DNA of 64,000 nucleotides from Janthinobacterium lividum (GTDB taxonomy: Bacteria; Pseudomonadota; Gammaproteobacteria; Burkholderiales; Burkholderiaceae_D), in contig NZ_JAAOLY010000005.1 in NCBI RefSeq assembly GCF_011601275.1, positions 62,001 to 126,000 on the forward strand. Direction: 5' to 3'. Position 1 is the stretch's first letter. The number at the start of each line of letters is the position of its first letter. Both the position numbers and the translations under genes were made by a program. The notes beneath the pieces are model-generated. The model was not told the origin of the DNA and did no database searches. It worked only from the letters and a program-made list of their open reading frames with translations. This document shows positions 42,784-51,642 of this stretch, piece by piece.

Positions 42784-43745
42784 GCGGGGGCATCGATCCC
42801 CGCGCGGCGCGGGCGGCGGCGCAATGGCTGGTGCGCCTGCATGGGGGCGCCTTGACTCCGGATGAGCAGCAAGCATTCCAGGCCTGGCGCGCCAGCGATC
42901 CCGCGCATGAAGCGGCGTGGCAGAGGGCCGAGCTGGTGTGCAGCACCCTGGCCAGCGTGCCGCCTGCATTGCGCCAGACGGCGGATGCGGCGCCGCAGTC
43001 GCCGCAGCGGCGCGCCGTGCTCTACGGCCTGGCCGGGCTGATCGCGGCCGGCCCGGCGCTGTGGCTGGCCAGCCAGTCGGCGCCATGGCAAGCGTGGCGC
43101 GCCGGCATCCGCACGGCCAGGGGTGAAATCCGCCACATGGCATTACCCGACGGTACGCAACTGGTGCTCAATACGGACACGGCCATCGACGTGCGCTTTG
43201 ACGACACGGCGCGGCAAGTTTTGTTGCATGCAGGGGAAATTCACGTCGCCACGGCGCACGACGCAGCCGTGCCGGCGCGTCACTTCCTCGTGCGCAGCAG
43301 CAATGGCACCGTGCGCGCGCTGGGCACGCACTTCAGCGTGCGCCACGTTGGCACCATGCTGACGCGCACGCAGGTCAGCGTCAGCGAGGGCGCCGTCGAG
43401 ATCCGGCCAAGCGAAGCTCCGGACGCCTCGCGCAGGATCGATGCGGGCCGGCAGGGCAGTTTCGATGACCGTGCCGTTTCTGCCTTGACGCCGCTGGCGC
43501 CGCACGCTGCCGGCTGGCTGCAGGGCGTGCTGATCGCCGAGCGCATGCCGCTGGGCGAGCTGCTGGAACAGGTGGCGCGCTACCGTTACGGCGTGCTGCG
43601 CTGCGATCCGGCGCTGGCGGCCATGCCCGTGGACGGCATCTTCCAGCTGAACGACCCGGACAACATCCTGCTCCTGCTGCAGCGATCCTTGCCGATCCGG
43701 CTAGCGCGCCGCACGCGCTACTGGATCAGTGTCGAGGCGGCATGA
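42780..43745 (+). CDS. FecR-type anti-sigma/sigma regulator
   Basis: A 321-residue membrane-spanning regulator. The cytosolic N-terminal FecR segment (AAAQWLVRLHGGALTPDEQQ then FQAWRASDPAHEAAW) is followed by one transmembrane helix near residues 80-98 and a periplasmic FecR domain (RGEIRHMALPDGTQLVLNTD), then a C-terminal STN-like region (ELLEQVARYRYGVLRCDP). It carries the signal from the receptor plug to the sigma factor. GTG start overlapping the sigma stop. The receptor gene follows after 238 bp. Confidence 0.93.
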   Translation: MSGGIDPRAARAAAQWLVRLHGGALTPDEQQAFQAWRASDPAHEAAWQRAELVCSTLASVPPALRQTADAAPQSPQRRAVLYGLAGLIAAGPALWLASQSAPWQAWRAGIRTARGEIRHMALPDGTQLVLNTDTAIDVRFDDTARQVLLHAGEIHVATAHDAAVPARHFLVRSSNGTVRALGTHFSVRHVGTMLTRTQVSVSEGAVEIRPSEAPDASRRIDAGRQGSFDDRAVSALTPLAPHAAGWLQGVLIAERMPLGELLEQVARYRYGVLRCDPALAAMPVDGIFQLNDPDNILLLLQRSLPIRLARRTRYWISVEAA

Positions 43746-43773
43746 GCTAGTCGCCTTACGCATGCCGGGTCTT

Positions 43774-43867
43774 GTAGGTCGGCTTAGCCCGCAGGGCGTA
43801 AGCCGACAGGCAATGCGGGCTGGCCTTCTCGGCTTACGCGTGGCTGCGCCCCGGTAATCCGACCTAC
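43774..43867. repeat. REP-like palindromic intergenic repeat
   Basis: A 94-bp element with GTAGGTCGG at the left end and CCGACCTAC at the right end. Inside are a strong hairpin (TCGGCTTA-GCCC/GGGC-TAAGCCGA) and a second TCTCGGCTTACGC unit. Similar elements with TCCGAC/GTAATCC units occur at 52664-52780. Such repeats are common between genes in proteobacteria; here it separates fecR from the receptor gene. Confidence 0.7.
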
Positions 43868-43983
43868 GATGTTCCGCCAAGCCGACGAGCGCCGCTTATT
43901 TACATTTGGCCTGTCCCTTTTTCCGGATTGCTTCGTCATACAGGATAGAGAACGAACAATCTGAACCATCGAAAGGGCTTTAC

Positions 43984-46479
43984 ATGGCTTTGCAGCACCG
44001 TACCTTTACAGTAGCACGCATGACGCTCCATCCCACCACCGGCGCCGTGCGCGCCGCGCTGGTCTTGCTCCTCGCCATAGGTGCCACGGGCGCCAGCTTG
44101 CCGCAAACGGCGCTGGCCGCCGAGGCCAGCCCGGCCGCCACCGTGCGCGAGTACAGCATTCCCGCCGGCAGCTTGCGCGATGCGCTGGCCTCGTTCGCCA
44201 TCGCCGCCGGAATCAACCTGTCCACCCAGGGCGTGGCGCTCGACGGCCTGGCGACGCCGGGCTTGCAGGGCAGTCATGGCATCACGGCCGGCTTGCAAAA
44301 GCTGCTGCAGGGCAGCGGCCTGGAAGTGGCGGACGGCGGCAATGGCAATTACCTGCTGCGTAAAATGAATACCGGCACGGCCGATGGCGGCCTGGCCAGC
44401 ATGCCCGCCGTCGTCGTCAGCGCCGAGGCGGACCGCGCCACTGAAGGCACGGGTTTATACACGTCGAGGAATATGTCGACGGCGACGGGCTTGAACCTGT
44501 CGCAGCGCCATACGCCGCAAACGGTCAGCGTCATTTCGCGCCAGCAGATGGAGGATTTCGATTTGACCACCTTGCAGGACGTGGCGCGCGCCACGCCTGG
44601 CATCTATGGCAAGACGCAGGGCGTATCCGACCAGGAAACCACGTATTTCGCACGCGGCTTTGCCTTGAGCCACGTCAATGTCGATGGCTTGCCGCTGGAC
44701 GTCACGGGTTTCAATGAGCGCAACGTCTCGGCCGACATGCTGATGTACGACAGGGTGGAAGTGGTGCGTGGCGCCACGGGCTTGATGGAAGGGGCGGGCG
44801 CGCCGTCGGGCAGCATCAACATGATACGCAAGCGCCCCACGGCCACGCCCCTGCTGAATACCTCGGCCCACCTGGGCAGCTGGAAGGACAAGCAATTGAC
44901 GGTGGACGCCAGCAATGCGCTGAATGCGTCGGGCAGCGTGCGGGGCAGGGTGGCGGCCAGCTGGCGCGACAGCGACAGTTTTGTCGACGTGGTCAACAAC
45001 AAAAACAGCACCGTGTATGCGATCGTGGAAGCGGACTTGACGCCGTCGACCACGGCCGGCATCGGTTTTTCGCGCCAGCACAGCCGCACCGACGGCGTGT
45101 TCGTCGGCTTGCCGACCTTTGCCGACGGACGCCACATGGACTTGCCCCGTTCGACTTTCCTGAACAACGCCGATTCCTTCCAGAAGCGCGACAACAACGT
45201 CGTCTTCGCGGACCTGGAAACGCAGCTGGAGAAGGGCTGGCGCAGCCGCTTCGCCATCACGCGTATCGACGCCTCGTCCAGCACGCGCAATACCACCAAC
45301 AGCCGCATCGATGGCGAAATATACAAGCTGAATCAGTCGGAAACGGGGTGGAAGTACAACACGGAGCAAGTCGTGGCCGACTGGCGCCTGAGCGGTCCCG
45401 TCACCTGGTTTGGCCGCCAGCATGACGTGATCGTCGGCGCCAGCTACCGCCACGACGATTCCGATGCGGGCCAGAGCTGGGAAGGCGCTGCCACGCGCGT
45501 GATCGATATCCGCCAGTGGAATCCGTATGCCTACCCGATGCGCGGCGCGGCGTTCGAGCCCTACAACTGGGGCCGCAAGACGGACGAGAAGGGTGTGTAT
45601 GCAGCCGGTAACTTCAGCTTGGCCGATCCCCTGCGCCTGGTGCTGGGCGGGCGTTTCGGCTGGTATGCGCAGGATGTGACGGGCTGGTATTCCACCAACC
45701 CCGCCTGGCGCCGCGGCCTGACGGAAAACGCGAAGTTTACGCCGTACGCGGGCCTCGTCTACGATGTGGACCGGCATCACTCCGTGTATGCGAGCGGCAC
45801 GCAGATCTTCGAGCCGCAAAGTTCGCTCGATGCACGCGGTAATACCTTGCCGCCGTTGAGCGGCACCAACCTGGAAGTGGGCGTCAAGGGCGAATATTTC
45901 GGCGGCCGGCTCAACGCCAGCGGCGCGCTGTTCCGCATCAAGCAGAATAATCGCGCCATGGCCGACGAGATCAATTGTCCCACGGGCGGCGCCATCTATT
46001 GCGCCCGCGCGGCCGGGCAAGTGCAAAGTGAAGGCGTCGACTTGCAGGTGTCCGGTTCGCCCTTGCCGGGCTGGCAGATCGCCGGTGGCTACACCTATGT
46101 ACTGGCCAAGTATACGAAGGACAGCGTGGCCGCCAACATCGGCCAGCGCATCGCCACGGACGAGCCGAAGCAGCTGTTCAAGCTGATGACGAATGTACAG
46201 CTGGGCGGCAGCCTGGCGCAATGGAACGTGGGCGCCAGCGTGTACGCACAGGATAAAATCTATCGACGCGACACGAATTACCTGACGCGGCAGGGCGGCT
46301 ATGCGCTTGTCGGCCTGACGGCCGGCTACCGCCTGAGCGAGCAGGTGCAACTGCGCGTGAACGTGGACAACCTGTTCGACCGCCGTTACTACCAGGGCCT
46401 CGGCTATTCCTGGTCGGGCGGCCTGGAGCGCTACGGCGCGCCGCGCAGCGTGCTCGTCTCGCTGAACTACAAGATGTAA
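43984..46479 (+). CDS. TonB-dependent siderophore receptor with STN signalling domain
   Basis: An 831-residue outer-membrane receptor. After a signal peptide (ends ALAAEA) an STN domain (about 50-125; YSIPAGSLRDALASFAIAA) provides signalling to FecR. The plug follows with HTPQTVSVISRQQMEDF and RVEVVRGATGLMEGAGAPSG, and the 22-strand barrel ends with VNVDNLFDRRYY and a terminal ...YKM. It belongs to the FpvA/FoxA-like ferric siderophore receptors; the siderophore is not predictable. AAAGGG precedes the ATG. Together with FecI-like sigma and FecR it forms a surface-signalling system. Confidence 0.95.
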   Translation: MALQHRTFTVARMTLHPTTGAVRAALVLLLAIGATGASLPQTALAAEASPAATVREYSIPAGSLRDALASFAIAAGINLSTQGVALDGLATPGLQGSHGITAGLQKLLQGSGLEVADGGNGNYLLRKMNTGTADGGLASMPAVVVSAEADRATEGTGLYTSRNMSTATGLNLSQRHTPQTVSVISRQQMEDFDLTTLQDVARATPGIYGKTQGVSDQETTYFARGFALSHVNVDGLPLDVTGFNERNVSADMLMYDRVEVVRGATGLMEGAGAPSGSINMIRKRPTATPLLNTSAHLGSWKDKQLTVDASNALNASGSVRGRVAASWRDSDSFVDVVNNKNSTVYAIVEADLTPSTTAGIGFSRQHSRTDGVFVGLPTFADGRHMDLPRSTFLNNADSFQKRDNNVVFADLETQLEKGWRSRFAITRIDASSSTRNTTNSRIDGEIYKLNQSETGWKYNTEQVVADWRLSGPVTWFGRQHDVIVGASYRHDDSDAGQSWEGAATRVIDIRQWNPYAYPMRGAAFEPYNWGRKTDEKGVYAAGNFSLADPLRLVLGGRFGWYAQDVTGWYSTNPAWRRGLTENAKFTPYAGLVYDVDRHHSVYASGTQIFEPQSSLDARGNTLPPLSGTNLEVGVKGEYFGGRLNASGALFRIKQNNRAMADEINCPTGGAIYCARAAGQVQSEGVDLQVSGSPLPGWQIAGGYTYVLAKYTKDSVAANIGQRIATDEPKQLFKLMTNVQLGGSLAQWNVGASVYAQDKIYRRDTNYLTRQGGYALVGLTAGYRLSEQVQLRVNVDNLFDRRYYQGLGYSWSGGLERYGAPRSVLVSLNYKM

Positions 46480-46553
46480 GGCTGGCGTAGCGGAGCGCGT
46501 CCCCGGCGGCGCCTCTGCTACACTGCCGCCGTCTCCATTTCTACACTGTTGCC

Positions 46554-46922
46554 ATGTCCGCTACGCCCATCCTCACACCCCTGAAAAACGCATTCCAGCA
46601 ATCGCGTGCGCAAAACAACATCGAGCTAATCCTGCCTGAGCTGCTGGCGGCGCAATTGCAGGTCGTCATCGGCGGCAAAAGCGAGCAGATCGACCTGTTC
46701 CTCGTGCCGTCACCGAATCCCGAGCGCCAGTGCGTGACGGTGGCGGAAGACCTGGCTTTCCTGTCCGGCATCGCCTTTCCCAAGATTCCCGTCACGGGCG
46801 CGCAATTGATCGCCTCGATTCCGGCCGAGATCGAAATCGTCCTCCTGCATGGCGATGGCGCCAACTACCTGACGCGCGAGCAGTTGGCGTGGTTTCGCCG
46901 CATGCTGGCATCGAACGCTTGA
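46554..46922 (+). CDS. Hypothetical protein, possibly SseB-like
   Basis: A 122-residue soluble protein not confidently recognised. It is rich in Ile/Leu/Ala with a compact alpha/beta pattern (NIELILPELLAAQLQVVIGG, IDLFLVPSPN) and a C-terminal LTREQLAWFRRML; a faint likeness to the N-terminal domain of SseB-type proteins is seen. Its stop overlaps the TTG start of the next gene (TTGA), so the two are probably cotranslated. No function is assigned. Confidence 0.6.
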   Translation: MSATPILTPLKNAFQQSRAQNNIELILPELLAAQLQVVIGGKSEQIDLFLVPSPNPERQCVTVAEDLAFLSGIAFPKIPVTGAQLIASIPAEIEIVLLHGDGANYLTREQLAWFRRMLASNA

Positions 46923-47572
46923 GCGGCGAGACGCCATTGCCAATAAAGGCGCGCGCCGAATGGATACGCTTTTCGGCGGCCGACGAGGCCAGCTCGCAGG
47001 CGGCGTTGCTGGCCGGCGAGCGCCCCGTGCTGTCGCGCAGCGTGCTGCTCGGTGGCTGCGCCCTGATCCTCGCCTTGATCGGGCAAGCCGTCTGGCGCGA
47101 CACGCCGTATGCCGGCGAAGCAGTGTTGTTCGGTCCGCTGGCGCTGGCCAGCTGGATCGGCGGCCTCATCCTGTACCCGGGTCGCGCTTTTCTCTTCCAT
47201 GTGGAACTTGACGGCGCGGGCCTGCTGCTGCGGCGCCAGGCGCGGCGCCTGCCGGGCTGGGAGCAGGCCGTGCGGCTGGACCTGGCGCAGCTGCGGCGGC
47301 TGGAACTGGTCAGCCATGGGGGCGCGCAGCAGGTGTACCGGGGCGCACAGCCGCTGGCGCGCGTGCAATTGCTGCTGCACACCACGCGCGACGATTTTCC
47401 CCTGATCCGCGTGGTGGGCCTGGACTTGCCCGTGCCGCAGCGCTGGTCCTTGCGGCAGATCAAGGACGAACTGAGCCGCCGCTGCCAGCAGGCCGGCATT
47501 CCCGTCAGCATGCAGCATGGATCGCCAAGCCAGGAGTCGGGCGCCATTCGCGCAGGCTGGCCCCCGGGCTAG
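46919..47572 (+). CDS. Hypothetical two-helix membrane protein
   Basis: A 217-residue frame starting with TTG that overlaps the preceding stop. Two transmembrane segments (about 41-58, LLGGCALILALIGQAVW; about 65-85, AVLFGPLALASWIGGLIL) are followed by a cytosolic domain of about 130 residues with LDLAQLRRLELVSHGG and PLIRVVGLDLPVP. The layout suggests a small membrane protein with a PH-like or regulatory tail, but no family is recognised. Codon usage fits the genome. Confidence 0.6.
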   Translation: MSGETPLPIKARAEWIRFSAADEASSQAALLAGERPVLSRSVLLGGCALILALIGQAVWRDTPYAGEAVLFGPLALASWIGGLILYPGRAFLFHVELDGAGLLLRRQARRLPGWEQAVRLDLAQLRRLELVSHGGAQQVYRGAQPLARVQLLLHTTRDDFPLIRVVGLDLPVPQRWSLRQIKDELSRRCQQAGIPVSMQHGSPSQESGAIRAGWPPG

Positions 47573-47930
47573 GCGCGCGCGGGCCATTGTCGCATCGTCG
47601 CCGCAATAATTATCATTTTTGATAACTATATTGCTGAAGTCCTATGAATATTTTCGCAAAGCAACTATACTCATGGCTCTTTAAAAAATCATCGTCACGC
47701 TGGCGGCCAGACATCCGCGCCAGAGTTCGTACGCATTCCGCTTTTTCCCTCTGAAAAAAGCACCTTTCCCCCGCGCGGCAGGCGCGGGCGTGATGACCGA
47801 GCCTTGCCCTGGTCGACTGCTACCGTTGTCATTTCCGCTGTGTTGCCGCTTTAGTAAAAGCCTGGCGCCGGCGCGCGGTGCGCCGTCATGTTTTGCGACG
47901 TTAGGTTTCACTCTCTTATGCCACGACAGT
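47573..47930. other. Intergenic region upstream of the MHYT hybrid kinase
   Basis: 358 bp without a convincing gene. It contains an AT-rich part (about 47600-47690) with the inverted repeat TTATCA-TTTT-TGATAA (47610-47625) and TATACT at 47666-47671 as a possible -10, and a GC-rich hairpin (arms 47770-47776 and 47782-47788). The kinase frame stays open upstream of its chosen ATG to 47790, so the gene could begin earlier. Confidence 0.5.
47610..47625. promoter_or_regulatory. AT-rich inverted repeat, possible Fur-like or other operator
   Basis: TTATCATTTTTGATAA is a perfect 6-4-6 inverted repeat inside AATAATTATCATTTTTGATA. It resembles part of a Fur box but lacks the full 19-bp pattern. It lies about 40 bp before a possible -10 of the MHYT kinase promoter. 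Confidence 0.3.
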
Positions 47931-50900
47931 ATGCTTAGTTCCATCTTTGCCGTATCGACCGATACCATGCAGTACATCTATGGCACGCACAATGCCTGGC
48001 TGGTGCTGTTTTCCATCGGTATCGCCATCTTTGCCTCGTTGATGGCCCTGCAGATCGCCGGCATGGCGCGCAGCAGCGAGCGGGGCTTCCAGCGCCAGAC
48101 GGCCATCATCACGGGCGCAATCGCGCTGGGCGGCGGCATCTGGTCGATGCACTTCATCGGCATGCTGGCCTTCGACATCTGCACGCGCGTGTCCTTCGAC
48201 CCCGGCCTGACCTTGCTCTCCATGCTGCCCGGCATGGCCGCTTCGTGGGTGGCGCTGCACATGCTGGCGCGTCCGAGCATCAACTGGCGCCAGCTGGTGG
48301 TGGGCGGCGTGCTCGTCGGTGTGGGCATCGGCTCCATGCATTACAGCGGCATGGCCGCCATGCAAACGTCGCTGGCCTTGCGCTACGAACCTTGGCTGTT
48401 CGCCCTGTCGCTGCTGGTGGCGGTCACCATGGCCATGCTGGCGTTGTGGGTGCGCTTCGGCTTGAGCGCCATGCGCCAGCGCCTGAGCCCCCTGGCGTCC
48501 TTGCTGCTCAGCAGTGTGGTGATGGGCCTGGCCATTTCCGGCATGCATTACACAGGCATGCTGGCGGCGCGCTTTTCCGGCACGCCCACGGCAGGCGAGA
48601 ACACGATCACGGTGCAGGCCTCGTTCGTGGCCCTGGCCGTGGCCCTGATCACCGTCACCCTGACCGTCTTCGTGGCCGCCGCGAACGGCTTGCTGCGCTA
48701 CCGCCAGCTGCTGCGCCACGCCAGCGTCAGCGAATCGCGCCTGCGCGCCATTGTCGACACGGCGGCCGATGGCCTGATCACCATCGATGGCCAGGGCAAG
48801 GTGCGTTCCTTCAATCCCGCCGCGGAAAGCCTGTTCGGCTGGCGCGAAGCGCAGATCGTGGGGCGCGACGCCAGCGTGCTGCTGCAGCCGGCCGACGCGG
48901 CCGAATACGAGGGCTATCTGCGCGATTACCTGGAAACGGGCGCCTCGCGCATCCTCGACAGCGGACGCGAACTCGATGGCCGCCACAAGGATGGCGCCGT
49001 GCTGCCCATGCGCGTGGCGATCGGCAAGATCGATGCGCCGGGCCAGCCTCTGTTCGTGGCGTTTGTCACGGACATGCGTTCCTCGCGCAGCATGGAGCAG
49101 GCGCTGAAAGACAGCGAACGCCAGTACCGCACCCTGATCCGCAATATCCCCGGCGTGTCCTTCCATTGCAGCTTCGCGCCCGAATGGAAGATGATCTTCA
49201 TCAGCGACGCCGTCTTCAACCTGACGGGCTGGATGCCGCAGGACTTCGCCGAAGGGCGGGTCAAACTGTTCGACCTCGTGCACCCGGACGACCGCCAGCG
49301 CGTCAACGACACCTGCGTGCAGGCGGCCGGCGAACGGCGCGATTTCGAGAATGTCTACCGCATGATCCACCGCGACGGGCGCGAGCGCTGGGTGCGCGAA
49401 AGCAGCGGCCCCGTGCTCGATAACGACGGCGTGGTGCGCTGGATCGACGGCGTCATCCTCGACATCACGGAAAGCGAATTGCGCAACGCTGAATACGAAG
49501 GCAAGGTGACGGCCATCTCGCGCGCGACGGCCGTCGCGGAGTTCGACCTGCAGGGACGCATCCTGGCGGCCAACCAGAACTTCCTCGACCTGACCGGTTA
49601 CCAGCTCGAGGACGTGCTGGGCCTGCACCACAGCGTGTTTTGCGAGCCGGGCTACGTGACCTCGCCCGACTACGTCGCGTTCTGGCAGCACCTGGCGCAG
49701 GGTGAATTCAATACGGGCGAGTACAAGCGCATCGGCAAGCATGGCAAGGAAGTGTGGATACAGGCCTCGTACAACCCGATCTTCAACACGGATGGCAAGC
49801 CGTTCAAGGTGGTCAAGCTGGCCACCGACGTGAGCGAGCGGCGCGCCATGCAGGAAAACCTGCGCGCGGCGAAAGACCGCGCCGAGCTGGCCGCCGAATC
49901 GAAGACCAGCTTCCTGGCCAACATGAGCCATGAAATCCGCACGCCGATGAACGCCATCATCGGCTTTACGGAAGTGCTGCTGGGAACTGCCCTGGACAGC
50001 CTGCAGCGCCGCCATCTGGGCACGGTGCGCCAGTCGGCTCGTTCGCTGCTCGAGCTGCTGAACGACATCCTCGACATGGCCAAGCTGGAAAAAGGCGCCA
50101 CCGAGCTGGAACTGGTGGACTTTTCGCTGCCGGACCTGGTCGACCACGTGGCCGCGTCGCTGCGCATCACGGCGCATGCGCGCGACCTGGTGCTGCATGT
50201 CGATGTCGATCCCGGCATGGGCCAGTTCTTCCTGGGCGACGCGCGCCGGGTGCAGCAAGTGCTGACGAATTTGATCGGCAACGCCGTCAAGTTCACGGAA
50301 GTGGGCCATGTGCGCGTGGCCGTCGGCATGCAGGGCGAGCAGGTGCATATTGCAGTGCACGACACGGGCATCGGCATTCCCGCCGACCGCCTGGATAAAA
50401 TCTTCGCTCCGTTCACGCAAGCCGATTCCTCGATGAGCCGCCGTTTTGGCGGCACGGGCCTGGGCACGACGATTTCGCTGCAATTGGTCGAACTGATGGG
50501 GGGCACCATCACCGTGGAAAGTACCCTGGGCGTGGGCAGCGTGTTCCACGTGCTGCTGCCGCTGGCGCCGGGCAAGGTCGTGTCGCGCCGTAGCGAGCAG
50601 CCCGTGGTGGCCTTGCCGCCGCTGCGCATCCTGGCGGCCGACGACGTGCCGCAGAACGTGGAGCTGCTCCTGATCAGCCTGGGCGCGGCCGGCCACCAGG
50701 TGATCGCCGCCAGCGATGGCGAGAGCGCCGTGCGCGAGTTCAGCAAGGGCAGCTTCGATGTCGTCCTGATGGACGTGCAGATGCCGCGCATGGATGGCCT
50801 GGAAGCGACGCGCCTCATCCGCGTGTACGAGCGCGAGCAGGGCCTGACGGCAACGCCCATCATCGCCCTGACGGCCAGCGTGCTGGAACAGGACCGGCGC

Positions 50901-51629
50901 GCCGCGCAGACGGCCGGCATGAACGGCTTTGCCTCGAAGCCGCTGGAAATGCACAAGCTGACGGCGGAAATCGCGCGCCTGCTCGATATCGCCGTGTCCA
51001 TGCCGCCGACCGCGGCGGCGCGTGCGGCCACCGGCCAGGTGGACTGGCAGCGCGGCATCGCCCTGTGGGGCGGCCGCGAAGCCTTGCAGCGGGCGATTGG
51101 CCGATTCGTGCAAGCCAATGGCGACTGCGCCGCCATGCTGACGGCCGAACTGGAGCGCGGCGGCAGCAGCGTGGCGGGCCATTTGCTGCACCGTATCAAG
51201 GGCGCGGCGGGCAACCTGTGCCTGGTTCAGATTGAAAGCCTGCTGGGACGCATCGAGCAAGCCATCTCGCGCCAGTTGCCGGCGACCGAACTGCTGGTGC
51301 AGCTGGCCGCCGCCTTCATGGCGCTGGCCGGCGAGCTGGAAGAATCGGGTGTGCCGGCCGTGGCCGTGGGTACGCCGGCTGCCTGCGCGCCACTCGATGC
51401 CGCCGCCGCCGGCGCCTTGCTGCGGCAAGCCATTGCCAGCCTGGAAGGCGGGCAGCTCGACGATGCCCTGATGGCGCAGATCGCGGCCATGCTGGCGCCG
51501 CACGGGCAGCAGCCGCGCCTGCAGGCGCTGGCCAGCGCCATCGACGACTTTGAATTCGCGCGCGCCGCGGGCGTGCTGCGACAGCTGCTGGCGTGGCTGG
51601 AAGCGCCTATGCCTGCCGACCTTTCCTGA
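47931..51629 (+). CDS. MHYT-PAS hybrid histidine kinase with receiver and Hpt domains
   Basis: A 1232-residue multi-domain membrane kinase. An N-terminal MHYT module with about seven helices shows three metal-site repeats (SMHFIGM, SMHYSGM, GMHYTGM), proposed in the family to sense O2, CO or NO. Three PAS domains follow (about 265-380, 385-510, 515-640), then HisKA with phospho-His in NMSHEIRTPMNAIIGF (about 667), HATPase (NLIGNAVKFT, DTGIGIP, GTGLGTTIS), a receiver (about 897-1015, AADDVP, MDVQMPRMDG, SKPLE) and a C-terminal Hpt domain (HRIKGAAGNLC, about 1087). The start is uncertain; no good ribosome site was found. The adjacent HD-GYP regulator is its likely phosphorelay target. Confidence 0.9.
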   Translation: MLSSIFAVSTDTMQYIYGTHNAWLVLFSIGIAIFASLMALQIAGMARSSERGFQRQTAIITGAIALGGGIWSMHFIGMLAFDICTRVSFDPGLTLLSMLPGMAASWVALHMLARPSINWRQLVVGGVLVGVGIGSMHYSGMAAMQTSLALRYEPWLFALSLLVAVTMAMLALWVRFGLSAMRQRLSPLASLLLSSVVMGLAISGMHYTGMLAARFSGTPTAGENTITVQASFVALAVALITVTLTVFVAAANGLLRYRQLLRHASVSESRLRAIVDTAADGLITIDGQGKVRSFNPAAESLFGWREAQIVGRDASVLLQPADAAEYEGYLRDYLETGASRILDSGRELDGRHKDGAVLPMRVAIGKIDAPGQPLFVAFVTDMRSSRSMEQALKDSERQYRTLIRNIPGVSFHCSFAPEWKMIFISDAVFNLTGWMPQDFAEGRVKLFDLVHPDDRQRVNDTCVQAAGERRDFENVYRMIHRDGRERWVRESSGPVLDNDGVVRWIDGVILDITESELRNAEYEGKVTAISRATAVAEFDLQGRILAANQNFLDLTGYQLEDVLGLHHSVFCEPGYVTSPDYVAFWQHLAQGEFNTGEYKRIGKHGKEVWIQASYNPIFNTDGKPFKVVKLATDVSERRAMQENLRAAKDRAELAAESKTSFLANMSHEIRTPMNAIIGFTEVLLGTALDSLQRRHLGTVRQSARSLLELLNDILDMAKLEKGATELELVDFSLPDLVDHVAASLRITAHARDLVLHVDVDPGMGQFFLGDARRVQQVLTNLIGNAVKFTEVGHVRVAVGMQGEQVHIAVHDTGIGIPADRLDKIFAPFTQADSSMSRRFGGTGLGTTISLQLVELMGGTITVESTLGVGSVFHVLLPLAPGKVVSRRSEQPVVALPPLRILAADDVPQNVELLLISLGAAGHQVIAASDGESAVREFSKGSFDVVLMDVQMPRMDGLEATRLIRVYEREQGLTATPIIALTASVLEQDRRAAQTAGMNGFASKPLEMHKLTAEIARLLDIAVSMPPTAAARAATGQVDWQRGIALWGGREALQRAIGRFVQANGDCAAMLTAELERGGSSVAGHLLHRIKGAAGNLCLVQIESLLGRIEQAISRQLPATELLVQLAAAFMALAGELEESGVPAVAVGTPAACAPLDAAAAGALLRQAIASLEGGQLDDALMAQIAAMLAPHGQQPRLQALASAIDDFEFARAAGVLRQLLAWLEAPMPADLS

Positions 51630-51642
51630 TATTGGGCCAACG

